From Allodiplogaster sudhausi (taxonomy: Eukaryota > Nematoda > Chromadorea > Rhabditida > Diplogasteridae): a DNA stretch of 64,000 nucleotides. This document shows, one piece after another, positions 24,160 through 36,699 of this stretch. The notes under the pieces were generated by a model. The model saw nothing but the letters and a program-made list of their open reading frames with translations. It ran no database searches and was not told where the DNA came from. Positions within the stretch are counted from its first letter, which is position 1, and each line of letters opens with the position of its first letter. The position numbers were made by a program, and so were the translations under genes. The DNA lies in assembly GCA_945643635.1 (NCBI GenBank), contig CALZFC010000356.1, forward strand, positions 2,437,001 through 2,501,000. The letters are read 5' to 3'.

Positions 24160-25446
24160 AACATTCTCGACAATTATAGCGTAACCTGTTGTAGGCGACG
24201 ACCCTATAATCACGAATAATGGGAGATATGAAAACATGGTCGGAATGAGTGTCTGAAAAGTGATTTACGATGCGCTGTAAATTCGCTTTGTTAATTACGA
24301 AGATTGGTTTCTTTTTGACTCTTTTTTCCGTCATGTTTTGTGTGGTGTACCTGAATGAGGAGCGCAGTGAACAGCTGCCGATGGAGCTCACGCGTCCGCT
24401 CCGACATTTCGATGGTGTTGAAAGCGTGCCGAATTCGAATAATGAAAAAGATGACGAAGCCCCTGGTGACTGTGCGGAAAGCAGAGAGTGTAAGGAAAAT
24501 GGCCAAAAAAGACATTGGCAAATGAAAGCAAACCCATCACGATTAGGCTGCTCATCATGAGAAATGCCATGTTCGTCACGTTCAGTTCAAGGTCTCCATT
24601 AGCGTTCCGCATCTCGAAAAACAGACGGGAAAGATGGTTTAATAGGAAAAACAAAATGGGCACTTACTTTTACAATTACGGTAATAGAAGTGTGACGAAC
24701 AACGTCCAATTCGTAGAGCTCTTTTTGTGAAAGTTTGGCGAATATCTAAACGACGATGCGTAACTCTGTTCCTAATGGTTCTATATACTTTAAGCTTTGA
24801 TGTTTAAACTAGCCAAGACTTATGCGTAGGAGCGATGTAATCAATATTGCGATGCATGTCGATTGCAGATGCTCACAGAGAACGATGTGATATGGATTCT
24901 CGCACCTTCTCCCCCCCCCCCCTTTGCCGCCAAAATGTGACATCCGTTGTCAGAATTATCTTCGGCAGGCGGATCACCATGTCACAATTTTGGATGGAAC
25001 AAAAATTTTATGTCACACTTTTTTGTCTGTGTGTATATACTCTGTGAGAACGGAATAAGGTCTTAATATGGCGTCTTCTCATCGACGACAAGAGTGAAAA
25101 TAGTGCATTGAATACGAGCGAGCAGACTCCAATCAGCGCGCAACTCTTCCAGACGCGAACGCCGCTTGTCCATCGCAGCCAGGTCGGTCTACATGAAAAA
25201 ATGTAAGAGAAATTACACATTTTCTCTTTAGTTTTTTCCTTGTTAAATACTTTTTTAATGAACAATACTCCTCAAAAAAGGAACAGAAAAGGGATCGGTA
25301 CTCGCAAATGGCATTGTTTCGGTAGAGAAAGTGGAGCGCAAGTAGAATGAAAGTCTGGTAGAAGAGAACAATGAAGATCGTGAATGCGACTTTACCGCCG
25401 GAATACGGTAGTCGAGGAGCGAGCTCAGAGAAACATGAGACTGCAC
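24160..25446 (-). pseudogene. Serpentine chemoreceptor (Str/Srh-like 7TM GPCR), damaged
   Basis: Nematode chemoreceptor GPCRs are 7TM proteins in sensory cilia. Exon about 25440-25268 gives a TM helix followed by LLALHFLYRNNAICEYR, like the Str family TM3 end. The next exon (about 25187-25060), joined in phase, gives TM4 (WKSCALIGVCSLVFNALFSL). Exon about 24605-24350 gives TM5 and the loop SERTRELHRQLFTALLIQ, typical of Str/Srh. The next exon (24246-24160) gives TM6, TLIPTMFSYLPLFVIIG. A 1-nt shift in a run of six T near 24505 breaks the frame between SFANV and the following helix. TM1 and TM7 were not found. Either a pseudogene or an assembly indel plus missed exons. Confidence 0.65.
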
Positions 25447-26257
25447 CAGTTATATAACCTATAAACAGATCTATCTCAATTATTTAATATTCAGGAATTC
25501 TATAGTGATTCTAAAGAATTTTTACACATCGCTTGACGATAAGGGACGTCGCTTATTGAGCTTTTAGGCTTAAATATTTTCTTTAGAAGCACAATATAAT
25601 TAATTGATCAGTATAAAGAAACTAACATATGTATATTTGATTAGTGAGACTTACTCTGTAGTTGTAAAAGGCCAATTGGGAAGTGTCATTCAAAACCTTG
25701 TTAAAAACTTTGCTACTGACTATAGTACCTATGAATAACTTGAAGTCGTCACTTTCAACGAAACATTTATTCCAATAGGGAAAGAAGAGTTGATGTCAAC
25801 ATTGAAAGAGTTCTCAGCAAATGCATCACCGGTAACACTTGTGTGCGAATGGCTTTACTGAAACCGATAATACACATAAGCAATCGAAAATATTAAATGG
25901 ATGAGATGACAAACAAAGAGGTTTTGGACATCCACTCGGTCAATTTAAGTATATAAAAAATAGTAGTCGACTATCTATTTTCATCTCATAATGCTCACTC
26001 TTCTCTCCCATTCAATCACCCTTTCAGTCACCGCTTTAAGTATGTATGAAACGCCCATTTCCTCTTACCTTTATATATTCCTTCTCATCGTTTCCTCGAG
26101 ATTGAGGTAGTTCCTAAAAAAAATCTCGCTTATATTTTATTCTTTAAAAAATCCAACTTTAAGTACTTTAGTTTAGAATAGCAATCATGAAATGTTAATT
26201 TGTGAGAAATGTTTAGAAATGCAAAAAAAATCCTTCCCATTAAAGGAATAAAACTAT

Positions 26258-29217
26258 AAATTACTCTTGTTTCCCGTCACTCGTTTCGAGTGCATAGATG
26301 GCTTCTGCTCGACTGTCAGGTACCGCCCCAAAGTGCCCTCTTGGTCGAAATAGTCTGCGAACCATCCAGGGCCTCAAATACTTAAGTAAAAATGTTTTCT
26401 ACAAAAGAATAGACAAGAGAAGACCGTAATTTCGAAGTGGAAAATGGAATGATATCAGACCGTTGCGCTCGGGGGTAGCGGGCTTAAGAGTCTTGAGTCC
26501 GAATTCACCGGCGGCTGTAACCTCCATCACTGCGCCGGAGTTACCATGCAAACGAGGCAAACATTGCTGGGGAAACACATCGAACCGACAAACAAAAACG
26601 ATATTGTGCATCGAGAAACATTACTGTTGAATTACAAGCTAGAAATAGCTTTGGGATATCCCCGCTTTAGCAGGGGATCAGATGGGATCTTTTCTTCGCC
26701 TAAACACACTTCATTTTCCTTCGTACTTATTCCACCTCTATTAGATATTCCCCTAAATAGAGTAGTCGTAAGAGGAATCAAACATAGTAAACCATGAAAA
26801 TTCAATAATAAATGCTCGGATCGAAACCCAAATAGCGTCAGACGATAATAAATTAATGATAATAAATTCGAAATCAGGAAGTGAATGAAACATCGAATAA
26901 CATCTACCTCACTCTTTTTTTCTTAAAAAAATTGAATCTCCACTTGATGCGAAAAGGTAACGAAAACCTTATTGGCGAAGCGAGAGACTAGCAAACTTAG
27001 TACTCTGCTGGCACACTGCCAGGAATCCCTTCATAGACCCCCTTGAAGGCCCATATCTTTTTTTAAAAACTTAGTACTACATTACAAATTAGTGTTGTGA
27101 TCAAAGTTATACAAACTTGGAGAGTGGGTTTTAGATTTTTAGAGATTTTAGAAACATATTTTTTAGAGATTTGAATCTCCCGACTGTTGCGCCTCTACCA
27201 ACCTCGTTATTCAATGGATAGTAGTCTGTGGCGCTGAAAATCGTGACAAGCTGCCGTCCGGAGAAGAATGAAAACCCGTTTTTTATCATCTATAAGTTAT
27301 TGATTTTCTTTCAATTATTAATTTTTAATTTTTATTAAATTGCCATTATCTCATAATAATTTTAACACCTAGAGAAACCTCAGAACAATGCATACTCTGA
27401 TGAAAAAATTTCCAAATATTAAATAAGATTAATGAATTTATTACAACGAAATAAATCAATTGATTATATTATATTTATTAAATGGCACCTGATGGCCTCT
27501 CACGATCACGGACAGGTTGTGTTTCTGAAGAAAGTTGGTCAGTGCACTCTTCCCGAAGAAGTGCGATACACCACGAAGGGTGTTTTCCGCAAATCTGATA
27601 AAGGACGAACAGACGTGAGAGAGAGGGTGAAAAGAGATAGAGAGGAGGACGAGAATGAGAACATACTAACCCATCGACTCCGAATGCAGGATCGGCCCAG
27701 AGAAGGTCGCATGAGATGCTGTTCGTAGTTGGCTCCCCAAAGGGACGATGAATCTGCAATTGTATATAAAAAAATTCTTAAAAAATATCCTCCTTTGCTA
27801 CGGGACAACTAGTGTAGTGATCATGCACTTTGCTCAATTACTATCACTCATTTTCCATTATTTTTAATCGTAATAGTGGATAAAAAAGAACAATTTATTG
27901 AAGATAATGACCTTGTTAATCTGGTCGAGACAATCGAGTTTCCTCGGGATTCCCCCATGCATGAGCATCAGCGAGCCCTGATGAATGACAGAGGCGAGCG
28001 GCAAACAATCGAAGACTTCGTTGAACTTCTCGTACAACTTCACTCCATCCTCTCCCTCACAACCAAATTTTTTAATAATATCTTATAAAAGTTTGATGTC
28101 AACCTGATATTTCCTTGTGATCTCGGCGTGAAAGCCGTAAGTCCGATTGATAGGGCGGCATTTTTTTTCCGCGAAGCAAGATGTACTGTGAGTTAATACT
28201 TATTATTTTATAAAAAAAAATATTCTCAATATGAGTAAATGTCATCTTTCTTCTTCCGATATGTTCAAGTTAGGCCTATAAGATCGAATGGAGTTGGACC
28301 CCTTTATGAGAATCAGTATTTAGTCAGATATTAGGTTTTTTGGGATACTGTAGAAAATTCTGTTTTTGCACACGGTGCGTCCACAAATAGGCGCTGATCC
28401 TCCTCCCTAATTAGCCCAATTTCGATAAGCAAGGAGTGACAAAGGCGTCAGAAAAAAAATCATGACAATGCATGAACTTGATTCAAGATGATTTTGTTTA
28501 CCTTTTCTTTAATTTAATTTTTTAAAAAAAATAGATTTGAAAAAACCATCGAATTAGATGCTTTTTTATACTTCAGTTCGCATTTATCAATAAACTAAAC
28601 TTAGTTCTTATTTATTATAGGAACTGTTCTCACCCGTGTTGGGTAACGTAGCTTCAGAAGACAGAGCAGAGTCATCACCTGAAAGAATTGACACTATTTC
28701 TTCATAAGTTATTGGGTTCAAAATCATCATAAATTGCTATTTCTTTGAAAAATATATTTATTAGCTTATTTCAACAATATGTACTGTATAGTAGTCCTTT
28801 TTTTAGTTCTATTCTCGCCCCTCCCACTTGCTACAGTAGCCCTTGCACCTCGACGCCACACGGGCCACGATCAACGTAGTCTCCGAGGAAGACGAAATTG
28901 TTGGAGGCGAAGCCGGGGGTCTTGCTGTTGGGATCGCGAACCAACGAAAAGAACTTCATGAGATCTCCAAACTGTAAATGGAAAAGTCAAGGCTGAAAGT
29001 ATGCAGCATATGCGTGTATTACCGTGGCAACTTCACCTTAATCAATTGGCCAGGAAACTCGATAAATCACACTAAACTCCTGTCCATGAAGATCGCCGAC
29101 GATAATACACGGAAGAGGAGCGACTGCCAGTGTCGGTTCAGTCAGCAGAAGCGTCTTGGTAGCTTCCAGGATCTTTTCCAAGTCGCTAGGCTTGAACCGT
29201 GGATGCTGCTGAAGGAG
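26258..29217 (-). pseudogene. PP1-like serine/threonine phosphatase, catalytic motif lost
   Basis: PP1-type enzymes hydrolyse phosphoserine/threonine using two metals held by GDxHG, GDxVDRG and GNHE. Eight exons follow PP1 order on the minus strand: near 29217-29060 (PCIIVGDLHGQ), 28970-28837 (FLGDYVDRG), 28175-28107 (INRTYGFHAEITRKYQ), 28075-27895 (CLPLASVIHQGSLMLMHGGI), 27755-27665 (CDLLWADP), 27605-27480 (NTLRGVSHFFG, VIVRGHQV), 26575-26457 (FGLKTLKPATPERN), 26370-26258 (C-terminal tail, stop). Where RGNHE should be, the sequence has LRG followed by eight A, so the Asn-His-Glu codons are lost and the frame shifts by two before CRPINR. Probably a pseudogene of the expanded nematode PP1-like family. 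The first exon was not found. Confidence 0.75.
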
Positions 29218-29339
29218 AGCAAAGATATTTCTCTGTCATGCAACTTTTTTTTATCTCGAAATTGTACTTTTTTTATATTTTTGATTAGCTTAAGAGAGCC
29301 TCTCTGTAAGACTCAAGGAGACTTGTATAGGTGCCTGCC

Positions 29340-30560
29340 CTGAGGAATTTTTGTTTAGGTTAGCGTTGTAAACTTTATGAGGGATATATCTAGTGTTCAT
29401 AACGAAGTCTAGGCGGTCAGAAAGTTTAGAAAAATGTTTTTCACTTATAAGTCGTAATGTTCATAAACTTTGGATGACCATATCTAACGTTATACTTAAT
29501 ATTTCTCAATATTCTTTTCACTGGTCGATTCCTTGTCAAAAACTACACAAAAAAGTCCCAGATGACCATATTCGAAAAATTAACAGTTTTATAACTTTTG
29601 GTCAATTGAATTTTTTGACATGTCGTTTTCAGGCAATAACTTTTTTTATTATTATGACTAGCAGAAAACTGAATCTTCCATAAGAAAGAGGAGAAAAAAT
29701 TACACATAATATGTGTCTACGAGGAAAAATCTCCGATACTTTTTTGGGTATGAATATGGGTTTCTGAGCAAATTTCGGCTTTGGCTGCAAACCATAATTT
29801 CTTTCAAACTTCATCAATTTTAAAACGGAATAGTCCATTCGATGTAATTTTTTATCCTCTTTAAAATAGTATATACTTTGTTTGCAAAAGAAATTAGTCT
29901 AAAGGCCTAAAATTGACTTTTTGTGTTTTTGGCCTATTTCTGGTGTTAAAATACTCGTTCTTTGGACCATTAATGGGTGATATAGACCGACTTTCCACAT
30001 AGTATTTACTCTACAAGAAAGAGCAGTTAAAACTGAGTCGGATACAGCTTTTTAATCAAAATCTGAGGATTCTTTTTTTGGGAATACGTATTTGAATGCT
30101 GACAGTGGAAGGCGATATTGCTGAATATTTTTTTTTAGCAAATATTTCAAATTAGCTCTTTTGAAACATCTAGCACCTAATAAAGGGTATTCCAGGATTC
30201 TTTGAAGTTCTTTCATGATATACCACTCAAAAGTACACAAAAAGTCAAGAAATTTCATTTTTACGAGCCTAGATGGCGAAATAAATGTACGAAAACTCCT
30301 TCGAAGCCAACTATCAGGTCATTTGTGAATCGGATTACCAAAAAGGTCATAACCATTCGAAAGAGCAGAGAATTTTACATAATATATCCACCGATGAAAG
30401 AGCAAAACCTGTACATGTTTCAGAAATCTTGAAATTTCGAAAAAAATCGACTACAGGATTCGACTATTTTGAGCTGTACTGCGAAAGCTGGTAAAAATGG
30501 AAACTATGTTCGGAAAACTCTACAATAATGTTTGTTGAGACGAGAAACATGAATTTGATG
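29340..30560. repeat. Dispersed AT-rich repeat, related to 47.2-47.8 kb
   Basis: 29690-29880 read in reverse complement matches about 47385-47580 (ATCGAATGGACTATTC, TATGGTTTGCA.CCAAA, TTTCTTATATAG-type blocks). 30290-30480 holds further repeat-like AT-rich DNA with weak open frames. No gene is supported. Confidence 0.5.
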
Positions 30561-30689
30561 TTCATTTTCTACTTTTGAGTACCATCCATGGTACTTTTGC
30601 CAGAAGAATGAAATATAAAATGCAAAAAAATTGAGATAGGGAAAAGAATTAGCAAAAAAAAAAGAGAAAGAAAGAGAGAACAGCTAATC

Positions 30690-32020
30690 ACAGCAAAAGG
30701 GTGTTCAAGTAGCGCTGTGAAAACATATGAAAATGAAAGCGATGCACTGTCAAACGCGAATACTTCACGGACAGATGTTCAAAAAGTCAGCAAAACCGGT
30801 TCCAATAAGTTCAAAACCCATTCCAATATCATATGGATCCCAACCATAGATATAATGAATACAAAACCAATAAAAATAAATAAACATAAACTTCCACAGC
30901 CTGAAGTTTTGAAATAGCCGCGACATCGAGTTTTTGGTGTTGTGTGTGTTGCAGTTGGGAAAACACAGAAAATTACTCATACTACGTTTAGCAAGCAGCT
31001 GCTACTCTGTTTAGTGAACTTGCGATTATTGCGAAAGCAATAATTTTAACTTTATGCTCTTTCCAAGCATTTGAGTGCAACATGATTTTATTTTATTTTA
31101 TATTACAAGTATTTTTTATGACAATTCAAGAACCATAAAACAGCCATTTTCATGGAGCGTAAAACTGTTCACGGCACGGGGTGTCAAGGCGACACTTAGA
31201 AAAGATTTTAGTGTATTGTTGTGTGCGGGCTGTGTGCGGTAAGTGCCGCTAGTAAGAAGATAGTATCTCAATAATGACATAAAGGGAAATCGTGCATAGC
31301 CTAAACATTTCAAATGTTTCTATTTAGTGGTACCGTATTCACTCGAAATCATGGTGCACTAGTTATTTTTGATGCTGCACTAAAATCTTTTAACATGGTG
31401 TCCCTTAATTTAGTGTTACCGTTTTTTCACGGTCTGCCATTCATAGAATGTCGAAAGATGCGGCACTTACCGCACAGAACCCGCACACAACAGTACACTA
31501 AAATGTTTTCTAAGTGTCGCCTTGACACCCCGTGCCGTGAACAGTTTTACGCTCCATGAAAATGGCTGTTTTATGGTTCTTGAATTGTCATAAAAAAATA
31601 CTTGTAATATTAAATAAAATAAAATCATGTTGCACTCAAATGCTTGGAAAGAGCATAAAGTTAAAATTATTGCTTTCGCAATAATCGCAAGTTCACTAAA
31701 CAGAGTAGCAGCTGCTTGCTAAACGTAGTATGAGTAATTTTCTGTGTTTTCCCAACTGCAACACACACAACACCAAAAACGCGATGTCGCGGCTATTTCA
31801 AAACTTCAGGCTGTGGAAGTTTATGTTTATTTATTTTTATTGGTTTTGTATTCATTATATCTATGGTTTGGTTCCATATGTTGGAATGGGTTTTGAACTT
31901 ATTGGAACCGGTTTTGCTGACTTTTTGAACATCTGTCCGTGAAATATTCGCGTTTGACAGTGCATCGCTTTCATTTTCATATGTTTTCACATCGCTACTT
32001 GAACACCCTTTTGCTGTGAC
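30690..32020. mobile_element. 1.3-kb foldback element with 560-bp arms
   Basis: The left arm (about 30690-31249, starting CACAGCAAAAGGGTGTTC) is repeated in reverse complement at about 31462-32020 (ending CACCCTTTTGCTGTG) with only scattered differences. The arms flank a 212-bp spacer. The arms contain the CCGCGACATCG and ACTCATACTACGTTTAGC signatures found singly at 1.3 kb and 4.3-5.2 kb. Protein-like open frames in the arms are mirror images of each other and are not genes. No clear target duplication. Confidence 0.85.
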
Positions 32021-32028
32021 ACTCAAAA

Positions 32029-32063
32029 CTGCAAGGAGCGCGCAACCTACTGCGCTACGCAAG
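32029..32063 (-). other. tRNA 5'-half-like sequence
   Basis: The minus strand reads GCTTGCGTAGCGCAGTAGG followed by TTGCGCGC, the layout of a tRNA acceptor stem start, D-arm and internal A box. The rest of a tRNA is absent: the foldback starts about 10 bases further on. It may be a tRNA relic or part of a SINE. Confidence 0.35.
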
Positions 32064-32429
32064 CCACATCTTCCTTCTCAAGCAAGATACCGACAATGAC
32101 AAACATTGGGTCAGCAGCCGAGATCCTGAATTTATGCAAATTTTTAAAAATTAATATAAAATCGCCAGAGGCTATTTAGGAAAAATTGAAAATGCCAGAA
32201 TCATTTTTTCGACCGTATTAATCGATCTGGACAGGTGCGATCAAAATCCGCCACCTTACGCTTAGATGGTTCCCTTGTAAGTGTCGATTTGCACTGTGCT
32301 AACTCTCTGTGCACAGGTTAGTTCAAGCATCGCAATATGGCAAGTCGAATGAAAACAAGCTTCAAAACATGAAGAAAAGCAGGTATATAACGTTTCAAAA
32401 AGGACGAACCATAGTTAAATGTCTTTCAC

Positions 32430-32632
32430 GGGGCTGCCGGGAGTCGTTGTCCACGAAGTTGTCCTGGCGGTTCGCGCATTCTTAAGTACACTTTGGCAAC
32501 TTGGCGATGCACGAGCAGGGCACCGCAACACGACCGGCGTGCTCGCGACTGAACTGTAAATAATTTTAAAAAAATGAAGAGTAACACAGCAACTAAAACA
32601 AATAACAACAACAACTTCACATTGAAACGCAT
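32430..32632 (-). CDS. Possible small membrane or secreted protein
   Basis: ATG at 32632 opens MRFNVKLLLLFVLVAVLLFI, a strong signal-anchor helix, and stays open for 68 residues to TGA. A TTTACAG acceptor inside (near 32550) allows other frames, so the true structure is uncertain. No family recognised. Confidence 0.3.
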
Positions 32633-33021
32633 TGTTTAAGTTTGAGCATTTCTTGATAGCAATATTTATGCGTTCCTACGGCATTGTTTACAAATATTTC
32701 GTTATTTTGGGCAAGCCGGAACCGAAATTTCCGGACAGCTGTCACACGGAGGCCATATTGTGAAAGATTTTCAGTTGGTGAGAGTAGGTCTCTCATAACT
32801 ACTTGATCTCTCCCTCCTTTCAGCCGAGTTTTTCTATTCATCTAAAAATTTACGCTCAGAATCAGCCAAAACATCGGAATATGGAGGGAGAATCGAAAAG
32901 CGCGCATAGAGAGAGTGTTGTTTGAAGGGAATTAGGCATTTTCAGCTCGATTGCATCAACTCTTGTTCTCACCCGAAAACATGACACTTCACTACGGCGG
33001 CAGACCGAGAAGCTAATGCAG

Positions 33022-34060
33022 ACGTCGATCCCGTGAGCCGCAGCACGGGATGTTAGAACACGGCGCGCAGGTGTGGTTCCCTTTTCAAAATGCGAAACGT
33101 CGGATGGAAGGCGCACTATAAAAATCAACCGTCTTGCGTCTGACCGCTTTTCATGCGTGTTCATGCGTGTTTTTTCGTGCGTGTTTTGACACTTCTAACA
33201 CATCTCGCCCTGGCAAGTTGCCAGTTTGAGCGCGACTTAAATCCAACTCTCTACGTCTCTGCCACTTGGTCAGAGTGCAGACAGTGGGAGTAAGCTGTCA
33301 ACCGGTGCCAGCTTTGTATAGCGAGTGCGTCCGGAAAAATGCATGGGCTGAACACCCGTGGCAGGGGAGAAGAATCTCTGGAGGAGGTAGCAGAGGATTT
33401 GATGCAGGCATGACGAAGAGAATTTCATGTGTAATTGATAATTTTTTTGTGATTTTATCAAAATTACTTTTGAAAAAATATATCTTTTTACACTTGCTTA
33501 TAACTTTTTCTAGCATATTCTGTTTTCTGCTTTCCCTTTCGGAGCTCCTAAATGAAAACAATTATTAAGTGTTCTTCTTTGAGGTGGTCGCCGTGGAAAG
33601 CAACAACTACGGATATGGGGGTAGCAGAGGAGGGCGCGGAGGGTACATTGGAAGAGAAGGAGGGGAAGCTTCTCTATTAACGGAGGCAGATTAGACGAGA
33701 GAGGAGGCGCAGGTGGACGGGGAAATAGGCTAGCCAATGTTTTATTTTCTTAAAAAATATGCATAAATAAATCATTAAATAACGACTTTTGAAATCGTCT
33801 AGTGAAGAAAGATGTAAGCTAATGTAATAGAAGGTGATCGCGGAGGTGGTCCTTCGGGTGGCGGAGCAAGAAATGTTGTCCTGCGACGCAGCAACTCTCC
33901 CGAAGAAAGCATTGGAAGAGTCAGATTTGGTTTTGAAAGTTATATATTATTTTCGATATAGAATTGTATAATAATGAGTCGGTAGCCTGCGCTGACGAGA
34001 TGCCACCAGATCTGGAATGAGCAATGCATCAATCCATTGTAAATAAACGCAATTCATAAT
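33022..34060 (+). pseudogene. Decayed duplicate of the RS/RGG gene 3' end
   Basis: 33022-33050 repeats the GCAGACGTCGATCCCGTGAG segment from the end of the RS exon. 33360-33480 matches the exon end and intron (GGATTTGATGCAGGCATGAC), 33583-33730 the RGG exon, 33835-33920 the next exon, and 33975-34020 the last exon (GAGTCGGTAGCCTGCG...GATCTGGAATGA). Introns are retained, so this is a DNA-level copy, not a retrocopy. The RGG exon has an early 1-nt frameshift (GGAAAGCAACAACTAC against GGAACCGGCAACTAC) and deletions, so it cannot encode the parent tail. The flank to 34400 is also duplicated. Confidence 0.8.
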
Positions 34061-34514
34061 GCCATTTTCATCTGGAATTTTATTAAATTGAAGTTGTTTG
34101 TTGATATCTCACGATCAGTTGTTTATATGTGTGCTTTCTGCTTACGTGAGAGCTTCGCATTACCTTGGTTTATAAAACAGGTCTGCTTTTAGCTCACACT
34201 TTTCGATTCAGCTTTAACATGATTCAAATCTGGTTATTTTCACCATTGTCACACTTTCTCATATTCACTTCGATTTTACCAATTCTACTTATGTAATTGC
34301 ATTTGAGTTACTTTTTGTTATCCCTTCAACAGCTTATTTCCTTTTTACATAAAGATAGAAAAGTAAGCAATAATGATAGATAGAGACAGCAAATTATTCA
34401 GACTCTGTGCAATCGCCTTGACACTTGATAACAACGAAAAGCCGTGAGAAGACAGCCGGCTGTGTAGAAGGTCAGTTTAATAAGGAAAATAAGGTCCAGA
34501 CCTTCAGCATTTCA

Positions 34515-36330
34515 ACTATCCGCTTTCGTTGTGACCTCCTGAAAAAAATATAATTACAAGTGGCATTATACCAAATTTTTATCTGAATCTTCTTTTTCCC
34601 CCTCGCCATTCTCCCTCTGTCCCCCTCCCTGTCTTCCTCTCCCCCCCTCTCTCTCTGACACTCTTTATCCCTCTTCCCTCTCTATCTCTCCCACAATCGC
34701 TCCCTTTCGCAATCAGCCTTCCTCTCTCTCTCTCTCCCTTCCCATCCCTAACCTTGGTCGGAATGTCGAGTCGCGAGCTTGAACACCTGGACGCTGCAGC
34801 GCATGTCGCCGGTGATGAAGAGAATACCTACCTTTTTTCGCGGTCGCCCATAAAGAAGAGAAGAGAGTCAGGTGAAACGAGGAGGCCACGCCCACTCAAA
34901 AATTTAAGCCCCGCCCACTCTGGAATGTAGGCAACGCCCACGACAACACATTTATTGGTAGCGAATGCCAGCGAAAGAAGTGTGCGAGTGAATCAAGAAG
35001 AGAGCCGTCAGAGACGAAATGGAGGGGCTTAAAGTTCGCCAAAACATTATCACTTTTCCTCTCTTTCTCTCTCCCTCAATCCCTCCCTCTCTCTCACTTT
35101 CATTCACTCCCTCCCTTTCTCTCTTTTTCTCTCAATGTAATAAAGCTATCTTGCTTCTTCGATGTCGTATCGAGGTGGTTGAGACGTTAGCAAGGGCACA
35201 CACAACAATCGTTTATATCTACATGGTCGGACGGCAAGAACTACAGCTAATATAAATAAATGGGTAAGGCTGGACGAGCACCCGTTCAGCAATAGCACTC
35301 CGAGGCGTACTGAATTGATGCAGTTAAAAGAATTTACACAGCTCTAAGAATGGTTCAGTTACAAGAATGTCATAAGAATTGACACCGGATTATAAATACA
35401 AGCATTCTTATAATGCAATACAGATGGTCACTACAAATAGTGTGCGCCAGAATTTAGTACAAGGGAAGGAATGAGATGATATGGATGTCATCACGTGACA
35501 TCACTATACACGATTCACGAGCACACTCTCGTGATGGCCGCGGAGGAGGAAGAAGTTTTCCGGGTAGAGAAGCTAGGGAAAAAAGAAATGAGGGAGTTTG
35601 GACGGGTGGGCGGAGCCTATACGACCTTGTAGACAAGCAGTAGCAGCAAGTTCTCGACGCTCTGCTCACCGTGATCCACATAATCGCCGAGGAAGAGGTA
35701 GTTCGATGCCGGCGGGATGCCGAACTGGAAAACGTAAATTAGTCGAAAACAAGTTGGACGGGTGGGCGGAGCTTATTCGTAAGCCACGCCCTCTGACCCG
35801 GTCAAAGATGCGAAGACAATCGTGGTGCTGGCCGTGTGTATCGCCAATAACTTGCACTGGCCCAAAAAGTTCGATCATGACTGGCTGTGAGAGTAAAAGC
35901 TCCTGGGCTTTAACTGAAAATTGAATAAAGAAGTGCAGCAACCGTAATCCGTTATTATTGCTAGCATAATCTTAAACTAATCTATCCATGACCAAGTCCT
36001 TGAAGCAATAATATAATAATAGTATTCAACCTATCCAACAGTTACAACAACAAAAAAAGCTAACCATCAACATTGCAATTCAAAAATAACGAAGCTCCAT
36101 TTTAGAACGATCATTCACGAACTTTATTATTTATTAGCATCGGAAGGTTACGGTACTCGTTGCGTGCGGAGATAGATGTGCAATACTTTTTGTTCCCTCC
36201 TTTACTGACTGCATAGAAAGAAGACTTCTTCCTTGGAGATGACATTTCCGAGTGGCCCGCCGTGGTTGCCAAAGAAGATTCGCCTCATCACCTCAGAGTA
36301 AGGGATCGGAGAGGGCGCGAGAACGGGCTC
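34515..36330 (-). pseudogene. Second PP1-like phosphatase, catalytic core missing
   Basis: Exons in PP1 order: 36330-36200 (ending GNVISKEEVFFLCSQ), 35925-35795 (LLLSQPVMIELFGPV, then VIGDTHGQ), 35725-35640 ([20 protein letters not shown]), then nothing recognisable until about 34850-34770 (VGILFITGDMRCSVQVFKLA) and a last short exon near 34538-34515 with TAG. The second metal motif reads GDYVDHG instead of GDYVDRG. The middle third of the catalytic domain (GNHE, CHGG, DLLWSDP, RAHQ regions) was not found in the 0.8 kb between, which holds CT microsatellite and AT-rich DNA. Most likely an internally deleted pseudogene. Confidence 0.6.
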
Positions 36331-36699
36331 GGAGTCACGGGCTGAAAAGAAAGACAGAGAGAGAGGTTGGAGAGGGAAAGAGATAAGAGCTAGAGGAAGA
36401 TGGACAGAGAGAGGAGAAAGAGGGATTAGATAAAGGGGAGAAAGGGGTAAGAGGAGAAGGAGTGTGGGAAGACAACAGCGATGAGTAGAGGGGAGTGGTG
36501 CTGGACAGAAATGGATGAGATACATCTTTGTCAAATGAACAAGCAAACCATCTTGCTCCTCTATTCGGCACCCATAATTCATTAATTGCTTCATGAGGCT
36601 TAAAAATTCAACGAACGGTTGAATAAACAAATAATTTACTACCAGTAGTCTGGTAATATGATGAAGCAACCCTGAAAATATCAAAAATATTTCATGCAT

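Noticed and set aside
30717..32062. Four protein-like frames, including one starting MRSAVGCALLAVLSV
   Set aside because: They are mirror images in the two arms of the foldback; the signal-peptide-like start falls on the tRNA-like flank and is probably chance.
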